DNA of 6,560 nt from contig JAIVHC010000185.1 in NCBI GenBank assembly GCA_020201305.1, positions 1 through 6,560 on the forward strand. Reading direction: 5' to 3'. Origin of the DNA: Geobacteraceae bacterium. Lineage in GTDB: Bacteria > Desulfobacterota > Desulfuromonadia > Desulfuromonadales > Desulfuromonadaceae. A model generated the notes under the pieces. It searched no databases and was not told the DNA's origin. It saw only the letters and a list, made by a program, of their open reading frames with translations. The position numbers and the translations under genes were made by a program. Numbering within the stretch: position 1 is the stretch's first letter; each line of letters starts with the position of its first letter. Below, piece by piece: positions 1-6,248 of this stretch.

Positions 1-386
1 AACATCATGCTTTCTCTGAGGCTCAAGCCTTCCGGCAATGGCAGCGCCCAGGAACTCGGCACCCGGATCATCTGCCCGAAGCCGCCGTCTGTCTCCATCC
101 CCAGATCGTAGCTCGTAATAATTACCTTCGCTCCGGGTTCAAATGCGCCGTTGCTGCACTCCACCACTTCGCCGGCGGCATCTATCCCCGGAATATGCGG
201 GAAATTGCGCGTCACCCCCGGATTTCCCGTAGCAGAGAGGGCATCCTTATAATTGAGGGATGTATAGTGCACCCTTACCAGCAACTCTCCTTCCGGGAGT
301 TCATCGACATCGCGTTCCACAATGCGGCGGTCAAATTGTTTCTTCTCCGGTTGCGTCACCTGCATGGCTTTAAATGAAGTAGACAT
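1..386 (-). CDS. YhdH/AcuI-type quinone oxidoreductase (partial, N-terminal 128 codons)
   Basis: This is the N-terminal part of a medium-chain dehydrogenase/reductase of the YhdH/YhfP (AcuI) family. Characterised AcuI members are cytosolic NADPH-dependent acrylyl-CoA reductases that lack the structural zinc of alcohol dehydrogenases. The frame is open from an ATG at 386-384 to the window edge, about 128 of the family's usual ~325 residues; the Rossmann NADPH domain lies outside. Visible family hallmarks are SLNYKDAL (residues 43-50), the NFPHIPGIDAAGEV block (61-74) and the GGFGQMIRVP segment (101-110), which closely follow the E. coli YhdH pattern. The start is fixed by a perfect AAGGAGG Shine-Dalgarno (394-400, minus strand) 7 nt upstream of the ATG. 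The gene is divergent from the DUF748 gene across 144 bp. The physiological substrate cannot be told from this fragment. Confidence 0.93.
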   Translation of the reverse strand, partial: MSTSFKAMQVTQPEKKQFDRRIVERDVDELPEGELLVRVHYTSLNYKDALSATGNPGVTRNFPHIPGIDAAGEVVECSNGAFEPGAKVIITSYDLGMETDGGFGQMIRVPSSWALPLPEGLSLRESMM

Positions 387-428
387 ACCTTATCCTCCTT
401 TGGGACAAAAGCGGCTTTAGCTGCTGCG

Positions 429-457
429 TTTACAAACACAAGAAAGCCATCTATACT
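429..457 (+). promoter_or_regulatory. sigma70-like promoter for the DUF748-M48 operon
   Basis: A -35 box TTTACA (429-434) and a -10 box TATACT (452-457) are separated by exactly 17 bp. Each differs from consensus by one base. Transcription would start near 464, giving a leader of about 67 nt before the ATG at 531. It is the best plus-strand promoter match I see in the intergenic region. It is predicted from sequence only. Confidence 0.6.
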
Positions 458-464
458 TCATGTA

Positions 465-493
465 AGCATAACCTGCTGAGACACATATCTCAA
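465..493 (-). promoter_or_regulatory. sigma70-like promoter for the YhdH-type oxidoreductase gene
   Basis: Read on the minus strand, TTGAGA (493-488) and TATGCT (470-465) are spaced by 17 bp. The -35 matches 5 of 6 consensus bases and the -10 matches 4 of 6. Transcription would begin near 458 and run left, leaving a leader of about 70 nt before the ATG at 386. Its -10 box lies only 7 bp from the -10 of the oppositely directed promoter, so both could not be occupied by RNA polymerase at once. Confidence 0.45.
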
Positions 494-530
494 TCACTGC
501 TCAATTATTCATATCCTGTGGAGTAATTCG

Positions 531-3212
531 ATGTCGGAGCCCTCTCCCGAAAGCACCTCGTCCCCAGAGCCGGTATCTTCGCATTCCAGGTGGCATACGC
601 GCCTGCGCAAACTCCTGCGCGTAAGTGTGTACACGGGTGTGGTGCTGCTTCTGTTCCTTGCGTTTCTCCCCACAGGGCTGCGCCTCGGGGCGCAATACTG
701 GCTCAACAAACAGCCCGGCATTGAGGCAGCAATCGGTAACGTCGACCTCAATCTGTTCAGCGCTACCTTTGCCCTTGAGGATCTGAGTATCGAGTATGAG
801 GGGACGCCCCGGGCCAGCATCGATCGGCTTGCGCTTGCGGTACAGTACCTCCCTTTGTGGAGCAAACACGCCCTGATCGACCACATTGAGCTTCAGGGGA
901 TGCGTCTGATCCTCGAACAGCTTGAAGCTGAATCCGCGCAGGGCGCGCGTGCATTGCGCATCGGGGGGCTGATGCTTCCCGGTAGTTCGCCAGAGGAGCC
1001 TGGCGCAGAGACTGAACCCGACGCACAGACCGCCAGCGCGTGGGGCATTGGCTGGAACCGTGTTGCGATAGACGATACGGAAATCGTGTGGCGCCAGCCG
1101 GAGTGGAGCGCACATCTGCTTATCAAGCATGCGCATCTCAACAATGTCGCAACCTGGGAGCCGGACTCCGTCAGCGAGTTGGAGATGCAGGTGCGTCTCA
1201 ATGGTGCACCCATGAACGTAAGCGCACAGGCACGCCCTTTTGCAAGCAGACGTAGCTCTACAGGGCATATTAAAATAGAGGATTTTGCCCTCGCCAAACT
1301 CGCGCCCATTCTCGCTCCCGCCGGCGTGCATGATATCAAGGGCATCTTAAATTGCGACCTGGAACATGATGTCACCTTTGTCGCCCCTGGAAATATCAGC
1401 CTCGGCTGGAATGGCACCTTTGCCTTGAAAGAGGCCGAGCTGAGCACCCCGCAGGTTCATATCGCGGATGCCGGACTGCGCTGGGAAGGAAAGGGCAAAA
1501 TTACCACCCCTGGCGATACTGCAACGACAACGCAGATCAGCCTCGACAGCACCCTTGAACTCCATGTTTTACACGCAGAAGCCCTGGAAAGCGGCATGGC
1601 CCTGCAGCAGCAAGGGCTGAAATGGAGTGGCAGTACAGCTGTGACCCTGGAGCAGGAGCACGACCCGGGGATTGATATCCAGGGTGCCTTCGAAACCGGG
1701 AGCCTGAGTCTGGTGGACAGAGCCCGCTCGCGTGTGCTTGCATCCTGGAAGGGATTGGACGGTGCGGGCTTCAAGTTTAATGGAGCTCAGCTTAACCTCA
1801 AACAACTCAGCGTGGATGATCTTGTGGCCCTGCACCCTTCCACCAATCCTGCCGAGACAGAACCGCCCATGGTGCGCTGTGACGCCATCTCCGCTGCCGA
1901 TCTGCAACTGGATATGCCCCAGGAAGATGGAGATACCGCTGTTGCTCTGAAAACCCTCATTCTTGAAGGCCTGGGGGTGGAAATTATCCGTTATGCGAGC
2001 GGGCACACGAACATTGATCAGTGGAGCAGCCCCCCTGCCGCCGAACCGGAACAATCGCATCGCCCCGGCACTGAGGGAGCACAAAACACACAAATCCAGA
2101 AAGAAGACATGACTGCAGCACCGAGCGCGGAGACAACCCTGCACTGGCGTCTGGATAATCTTCAGATTGAGGGTGATTCATACGTCCATTTCACCGACGC
2201 CGCTGCCGAATCCGATATATCCTTGAAGTTGAGCGGGGTGGATCTGAGTCTGCAAGATCTTGACAGCAGTGCCCCGCACACGCGCAATCCCCTCAAACTT
2301 GATGCCTCCATGGGGCGTTTTGCCACCCTTAAAGCAGATGGCAGTATAAGTCTTCTGGCGTCGGAACCGCAGGGAAAGCTGGATCTGAAGCTGCACGGTT
2401 TTCAGCTCTACAGCATTGCGCCGTATGTCGAAGAAGTTATCGGGGCACGCATCGAGAAGGGAGCGCTGGATTTTGATGCCGATGCTTCAATTGAGAACAA
2501 CCTCCTGAAGCTTGATAGCCAGGCAAAGCTGCGCTCCTTTACCCTCGGAGACATGACACCCGAGCAAGAGGAACGCATCTCCAGCAATCTGGGGATGCCT
2601 CTCTCCCTGGCGCTGGCACTGTTACGCGATGAAGACGGGGATATCCATCTCGACATTCCGGTATCAGGGGATCTGGCGAGTCCTGATGTCGGCATTGCCC
2701 CGGTGGTTCGCAAGGCTCTGTTCGGCGCGGTGCAGGAAACCGTGAAACTCGCGTTAAAACCACTGGGTATCCTGAGTGGTGCAGGAAAGCTCCTCGGCCT
2801 GGGTGGTGACCTCCAACTGCCTCCTGTGGAATTTCCTCCGGCTCATGCAACTCTGGAAAATCCTCCCCAAACCCTCGAACCCCTGGGCGATCTTCTGGGC
2901 AAACGCCCGCAGCTCCGGGTTATACTCAGTGCGCCGCTGACCTCTGCGGACATTGACGCCCTCCAGGCCCGGGTACAGGAACAGGACCGGGATAAACAGG
3001 AAAAAGATAAGAAGAAAAGCGCTGAAGACAGGAAGCAGGAGCTAACTCAGGAACAACTTCAGACCCTCGCACTTCCGTTGCTGCAGGGGCGTCTGAATGG
3101 AATCAAGCAGTGGCTTCTCGACCACGCTGACGTACACAACAATCAGGTGTTGTTCACCCAGCCGCGCCTTGACCCGGCTGCGGGGAAACCCCGGGTTGAG
3201 ATGCACTTCTAG
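531..3212 (+). CDS. DUF748 (AsmA-like) membrane-anchored envelope protein
   Basis: An 893-residue protein of the DUF748 family, related to AsmA/TamB/YhdP-like proteins. That superfamily is anchored in the inner membrane and reaches across the periplasm; several members are implicated in phospholipid movement or outer-membrane homeostasis. The role of DUF748 members themselves is poorly established. Residues 1-30 form a polar, then Arg/Lys-rich N-terminus. Residues 31-48 form one hydrophobic anchor, followed by the NVDLNLFSATFALEDLSI block (70-87) that starts the AsmA-like beta repeats. The typical DUF748 core spans about 537-735: FTDAAAESDISLKLSGVDLS (554-573), FQLYSIAPYVEE (624-635), and SLALALLRDEDGDIHLDIPV (692-711) followed by SGDLASPDVGI. 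A proline/acid-rich linker lies at about 500-535. A highly charged, probably coiled-coil segment at about 812-845 precedes the C-terminus. The start is supported by TGGAG (519-523), 7 nt before the ATG. It is the first gene of an operon with the M48 protease gene. Confidence 0.88.
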   Translation: MSEPSPESTSSPEPVSSHSRWHTRLRKLLRVSVYTGVVLLLFLAFLPTGLRLGAQYWLNKQPGIEAAIGNVDLNLFSATFALEDLSIEYEGTPRASIDRLALAVQYLPLWSKHALIDHIELQGMRLILEQLEAESAQGARALRIGGLMLPGSSPEEPGAETEPDAQTASAWGIGWNRVAIDDTEIVWRQPEWSAHLLIKHAHLNNVATWEPDSVSELEMQVRLNGAPMNVSAQARPFASRRSSTGHIKIEDFALAKLAPILAPAGVHDIKGILNCDLEHDVTFVAPGNISLGWNGTFALKEAELSTPQVHIADAGLRWEGKGKITTPGDTATTTQISLDSTLELHVLHAEALESGMALQQQGLKWSGSTAVTLEQEHDPGIDIQGAFETGSLSLVDRARSRVLASWKGLDGAGFKFNGAQLNLKQLSVDDLVALHPSTNPAETEPPMVRCDAISAADLQLDMPQEDGDTAVALKTLILEGLGVEIIRYASGHTNIDQWSSPPAAEPEQSHRPGTEGAQNTQIQKEDMTAAPSAETTLHWRLDNLQIEGDSYVHFTDAAAESDISLKLSGVDLSLQDLDSSAPHTRNPLKLDASMGRFATLKADGSISLLASEPQGKLDLKLHGFQLYSIAPYVEEVIGARIEKGALDFDADASIENNLLKLDSQAKLRSFTLGDMTPEQEERISSNLGMPLSLALALLRDEDGDIHLDIPVSGDLASPDVGIAPVVRKALFGAVQETVKLALKPLGILSGAGKLLGLGGDLQLPPVEFPPAHATLENPPQTLEPLGDLLGKRPQLRVILSAPLTSADIDALQARVQEQDRDKQEKDKKKSAEDRKQELTQEQLQTLALPLLQGRLNGIKQWLLDHADVHNNQVLFTQPRLDPAAGKPRVEMHF

Positions 3213-3237
3213 TGTTTAACACAAAAGGACTTAAGCT

Positions 3238-4794
3238 ATGAATCAATGCATCCCGGTTTTGCGAAATGCCCTCGTCACCCTGTGTCTTCTTTCGAGCCTC
3301 AGTGCGTGTGCCATCAACCCGGTCACGGGTAAAAATGAACTCGCGTTTGTACCTGAATCCACCGAACTCAGCATGGGGGCGGAGCAGTACGGCCCCGGGC
3401 GTCAGATGCAGGGGGGTGACTACACCACCCATCCTGAGATTGTGAAATATGTGCGCTCCGTAGGGGGACGCCTCGCCGCGGTAAGTGATCGCGGCCTGCC
3501 GTACGAATTCCACGTCATCAACGATGGCACCCCGAATGCGTGGGCACTGCCGGGCGGGAAAATTGCCATCAATCGTGGCTTGCTCAGCGAACTCAGCAGC
3601 GAAGCAGAACTCGCCGCGGTGCTCGCGCACGAAATCGTCCACAGCGCTGCGCGCCACGGGGCTCAAAACATGGAACGCGGTCTCCTGCTCCAGGGGGCGG
3701 TTCTCGCTACCGCGGTTGCCACCAGCAACAGTGAGTACGCCGGCCTCGCCACCGGGGGTGCAGGGCTGGCCTCCCAGCTCATTACGCATAAATACAGCCG
3801 CGGCGCAGAGCTCGAAGCGGATTACTACGGCATGCGGTACATGGCCAGGGCTGGATATGACCCCCATGCTGCGGTGGGACTCCAGCGCACCTTCGTGCGC
3901 CTTTCCGAAGGGCGCCAGAGCAACTGGCTCGAAGGACTGTTTGCAAGCCATCCCCCCTCCATGGAGCGGGTGGAGGCGAACCAGCGCACCGCTGCTGAGT
4001 TGAACAAGGGGGGAGAACTCGGCGCCGAACGCTATACCGCCGTGATGCAGCCCCTCCTTCGCGATCAACCTGCATATGAAAAATATACCCAGGGGCGTAA
4101 AGCACTCGGACAGGGGGAAATGGGCACCGCGCTGCGCCGCGCCGAAGAAGCCCTGGCGCTGCAGCCGAAGGAGCCACTGTTCCATAGTCTGCGCGGGGAT
4201 ATCCGCCTCAAACAACAGCGCTATGAAGATGCCATCACCAATTTTGACCGTGCCATCGCGCTGGATGACAGTTTCTTCCACTACTATCTGCAGCGCGGTC
4301 TCGCACATCAGGAGCTAAACCAGACCCGCCAGGCACGGGCGGATCTGGAACGCAGCATCAAGTTTCTCCCGACGGCACCGGCTCTTAACGGCATGGGGCA
4401 ACTGGCGCTGAATCGGGGGGATACAAACACGGCGAAGGAGTTTTTCGCTTCAGCGGCATCTTCGCAGTCCCCGGCGGGCCAGGCGGCCAGAAGCGCGCTG
4501 GTGCGCCTTGATATCCGCGACAACCCCCACAAATATGTGCGTTTAGGCGGAGGGCTGGACTCCCAGGGATATCTGCTCCTGCAATTGGGCAATGATACCT
4601 CCGAGCCCATTACCCAGATAGAGGTACAGATCCGCTATGTAGATCGCAGCGGCAATCAGCGCCGTGATTCTGTACGGATAACTCAGGTAATCAAAGGGCA
4701 ACAGCAGATACGCATCAATACTAGCATCGGCCCCCTGAGCGGAATGGATAAGGTGGAAGCAAACGTCACCCATGCTGAAATTGCACGAAATTAA
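3238..4794 (+). CDS. M48 family metalloprotease lipoprotein with TPRs (BepA-like)
   Basis: A 518-residue M48-family zinc peptidase with the BepA plan: protease domain, then TPRs. E. coli BepA is a periplasmic protease/chaperone acting on BAM clients such as LptD. Residues 1-24 are a signal peptide ending in the lipobox LSAC. Cys24 would be acylated, and Ala25 at +2 predicts Lol export to the outer membrane. NPVTGKNEL (27-35) is typical of M48 lipoproteins. Zinc ligands are HEIVH (131-135) and the Glu of ELEAD (191-195). His238 in ASHPP sits where BepA has its regulatory histidine (His246). Helical TPR-like repeats occupy about 278-420. Residues 430-518 form a predicted beta-sandwich extension absent from E. 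coli BepA. An AAAGGA site (3224-3229) lies 8 nt before the ATG, and the upstream stop is 25 bp away, so it is co-transcribed with the DUF748 gene. All catalytic residues are intact. The substrate is unknown. Confidence 0.93.
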   Translation: MNQCIPVLRNALVTLCLLSSLSACAINPVTGKNELAFVPESTELSMGAEQYGPGRQMQGGDYTTHPEIVKYVRSVGGRLAAVSDRGLPYEFHVINDGTPNAWALPGGKIAINRGLLSELSSEAELAAVLAHEIVHSAARHGAQNMERGLLLQGAVLATAVATSNSEYAGLATGGAGLASQLITHKYSRGAELEADYYGMRYMARAGYDPHAAVGLQRTFVRLSEGRQSNWLEGLFASHPPSMERVEANQRTAAELNKGGELGAERYTAVMQPLLRDQPAYEKYTQGRKALGQGEMGTALRRAEEALALQPKEPLFHSLRGDIRLKQQRYEDAITNFDRAIALDDSFFHYYLQRGLAHQELNQTRQARADLERSIKFLPTAPALNGMGQLALNRGDTNTAKEFFASAASSQSPAGQAARSALVRLDIRDNPHKYVRLGGGLDSQGYLLLQLGNDTSEPITQIEVQIRYVDRSGNQRRDSVRITQVIKGQQQIRINTSIGPLSGMDKVEANVTHAEIARN

Positions 4795-4827
4795 GTACAG
4801 GATGTGTGTTTGCACAGTTCAGAAACG

Positions 4828-4847
4828 TTTATTTACATGCAAATAAA
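4828..4847. repeat. A/T inverted repeat downstream of the M48 gene
   Basis: TTTATTT (4828-4834) and AAATAAA (4841-4847) are perfect 7-bp inverted arms around the 6-base spacer ACATGC. The arms extend by a G-T and a C-G pair on the outside. It starts 33 bases after the M48 stop codon. An all-A/T stem without a T-tract is a poor terminator. It could be an operator, an mRNA 3'-end structure, or chance. Confidence 0.35.
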
Positions 4848-4964
4848 TGCGCTCCTCCCCGTATTACCCGACTGCAATGGTAGGTATTATACAAATCATC
4901 GAGGCCGGTTGTGGCAGGCTGGTTTCGATCTCCTTTCTTCCTAGAGTACAATACAGCAAGATAT

Positions 4965-5004
4965 AAAAAAGCCGGTGCGGATGCCTCCCCGCCCGGCTTT
5001 TTTA
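4965..5004. terminator. Rho-independent terminator (bidirectional form)
   Basis: An A6 tract is followed by GCCGG (4971-4975), a bulged T, GCGG (4977-4980), an 8-base loop, CCGC (4989-4992), CCGGC (4993-4997) and a T7 tract. The GC stem has 9 pairs, and the flanking A/T tracts add about 6 more. Because A- and T-tracts flank both sides, it could stop transcription either way. On the plus strand it would end the DUF748-M48 operon about 170 nt after the M48 stop codon and insulate the small gene at 5118. Confidence 0.92.
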
Positions 5005-5117
5005 TTGTCTCCACTTCCTTCATCACATCCTTATACTCTGCTCATATTAACCTAGCACAATAGGGCTTGAATGCACTGAACATAAAAACATTTCAACACT
5101 CAAGCGAGGTAATTACG

Positions 5118-5366
5118 ATGAAAAAAGAGGCAGATATTCTATCTTTCAAACAACAGGTAAAACCGCATGAACAGTGCCCGGATTACGACTCCGCTACGCA
5201 GGCTTGCAGGATAGGGATTTCTCAGGAAGTGCCTTCAGAGCGCCAGCGCTCCATCTACTGTAATACTGACGATTACGATAACTGCCCCATCTACCTGTGC
5301 AACGCCTTGCGTCAGAGCAGGGGATATGGCCTTGACCGCGAGAATCTTCGGATAAACGGAAAATAA
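5118..5366 (+). CDS. Cys-rich small protein of unknown function, possible metal binder
   Basis: An 82-residue, probably cytosolic protein with no signal peptide or membrane segment. Five cysteines (20, 30, 48, 56, 61) sit in the frame CPDY-x6-C-x17-C-x7-CPIYLC, with the last part reading YCNTDDYDNCP. The pattern resembles short Cys modules I recall in Geobacter-like Deltaproteobacteria. Cys20, 30, 48 and 56 look like the conserved set, suggesting a zinc or Fe-S site or a redox switch; this is inference and no function is known to me. The ATG at 5118 is chosen over an in-frame TTG at 5067 because GAGGT (5106-5110) lies 7 nt upstream of the ATG, while the TTG lacks a well-spaced site. It is monocistronic, separated from the operon on its left by a terminator and convergent with the FRG gene on its right. 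Confidence 0.8.
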   Translation: MKKEADILSFKQQVKPHEQCPDYDSATQACRIGISQEVPSERQRSIYCNTDDYDNCPIYLCNALRQSRGYGLDRENLRINGK

Positions 5367-5392
5367 AGCGCCCCATCTGCATTGCCGGCGAG

Positions 5393-5412
5393 TTATGCCC
5401 GGAACGGCATAA
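5393..5412. terminator. Hairpin between convergent genes, possible weak terminator
   Basis: TTATGCC (5393-5399) and GGCATAA (5406-5412) form a perfect 7-bp stem with a 6-base loop. It lies in the 53 bp between the stop codons of the convergent Cys-rich and FRG genes. No clear T-tract follows on either strand, so it is at best a weak intrinsic terminator or a transcript-end stabiliser. Confidence 0.4.
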
Positions 5413-5419
5413 AGCTGAT

Positions 5420-6220
5420 TCAGGTTTTAGGGCTGTAATGGCGCTTCAGCCAGCGACTCAGACCATCCATGCCGGGGAACAGAACCCGCTCGGTAATATT
5501 TGCCTGGTCAAGCTTGTCCCGGATCTCCCATTTCAGCGCAGCGGGAATTACAATTTTACGCCACAAGTTGGGATGAAAAACCAGCCAGTCATCCATTACT
5601 TGCGTAGCTCCGGGCATGACGGAAAAAAAGCCAAACTGATTGATAATCCGCTCATCAATAGAGGGGGGTTCAAAAAAGAGAGCGCCATCATTGGTTGCGA
5701 GACGCTCGAACTCCGCCAGATTAGACACGCTTTCCGCCATCATCTCCACAGTGAAAACGTTAGCGCCTTCCTGATACAATACCGTCCTCAATGCGTTCGG
5801 CAACAGGCTATGAGCTTTAAGATAGTTGACCGCCCATATCACCCCGTCCGTGTCAAAACGCTCCAGATTCGCAGTAGCAAAATGCAGAGCGATATAAGGA
5901 GAGTAGGTCCAGTCAAGCAATCTGGTAGGCAGGCCGTAGTGTTGCGCAACCGAGAGCCAATGCCAGAAGGAGTCTCCCTCCACTACATTCCGGTGCGCAT
6001 ATTTTTTGAAGTTACGCAACAGATGGCGCTCGAGGGTGGCATAATCACCACCCAGGCGGATCAAAGTCGTTTCGAGATGGTAATCTACGTCCGAAAGGCC
6101 TCGAAAAGCATACCTGGAACGAAAACGCCCGATATCCTCATTCCAGGAATCCGCAAATAATTCATCCTGCAGCTCACTCCAGCTTTCAACTCTGATCTCG
6201 TTCATAACATCATCCATCAT
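5420..6220 (-). CDS. FRG domain-containing protein
   Basis: A 266-residue soluble protein that is essentially a single FRG domain, named for the conserved Phe-Arg-Gly. Visible motifs are YAFRG (37-41), LETTLIR (49-55), AQHYGLPTRLLDWT (92-105) with PYIALHFA (108-115), the strand GVIWAVN (126-132), and the C-terminal block ERIINQFGFFSV (190-201). All core motifs are intact. The biochemical activity of FRG proteins is not established to my knowledge; they are often found in variable, defence-rich or mobile regions, so a defence role is only inference. Two starts compete. The first ATG at 6220 has a weak site. A later ATG at 6205 (residue 6, MNEIRVE) has TGGA 7 nt upstream and may be the real start. 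It lies 28 bp downstream of the reading frame of a broken RAYT transposase on the same strand and converges on the Cys-rich gene. No good promoter is evident close to its start. Confidence 0.88.
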   Translation of the reverse strand: MMDDVMNEIRVESWSELQDELFADSWNEDIGRFRSRYAFRGLSDVDYHLETTLIRLGGDYATLERHLLRNFKKYAHRNVVEGDSFWHWLSVAQHYGLPTRLLDWTYSPYIALHFATANLERFDTDGVIWAVNYLKAHSLLPNALRTVLYQEGANVFTVEMMAESVSNLAEFERLATNDGALFFEPPSIDERIINQFGFFSVMPGATQVMDDWLVFHPNLWRKIVIPAALKWEIRDKLDQANITERVLFPGMDGLSRWLKRHYSPKT

Positions 6221-6248
6221 ACTGTTACTTTAAAACCCGGATATTTAC

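Larger units (their letters stand above)
4795..5117. other. Non-coding region between the M48 gene and the Cys-rich small gene
   Basis: These 323 bases hold no convincing gene. They contain an A/T inverted repeat (4828-4847) and a strong intrinsic terminator (4965-5004). The rest is about 110 bases of 3' flank between them and a leader for the small gene at 5118. Isolated -10-like hexamers occur (TACAAT at 4947-4952, TATACT at 5033-5038), but neither has a convincing -35 at 16-18 bp. The promoter of the small gene is therefore not identified. Confidence 0.6.

Noticed and set aside
501..1331. Long minus-strand frames opposite the DUF748 gene (276 codons and shorter)
   Set aside because: They are antisense shadows with Cys/Arg-rich, low-sense protein sequence, and they conflict with the well-supported DUF748 frame.
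3154..4308. A 384-codon open frame on the minus strand
   Set aside because: It lies antisense to the M48 protease gene, whose domains, lipobox and zinc motif are unmistakable. The minus frame has no recognisable motif and arises from GC-biased codon positions.
4885..4952. Promoter-like hexamers (TATTAT, TACAAT) that could start a small RNA
   Set aside because: No acceptable -35 box lies 16-18 bp upstream of either.
4829..5026. A 65-codon minus-strand frame with a plausible AAGGA site
   Set aside because: It runs straight through the strong terminator hairpin, and part of its translation is simply the hairpin sequence. No family resemblance is visible.
5053..5070. Possible sigma54 promoter (TAGCACA...GGGCT) before the Cys-rich gene
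   Set aside because: The -24 GG is AG here, and the GC of the -12 element is one base too close, which is not tolerated by sigma54 promoters.
5067..5117. Upstream TTG start for the Cys-rich small protein (17 extra residues)
   Set aside because: The TTG has no well-placed Shine-Dalgarno site, while the ATG at 5118 has GAGGT 7 nt upstream.
5438..6160. A 240-codon plus-strand frame
   Set aside because: It is antisense to the FRG gene, whose family motifs are intact. The plus translation has no recognisable domain and no good ribosome site.
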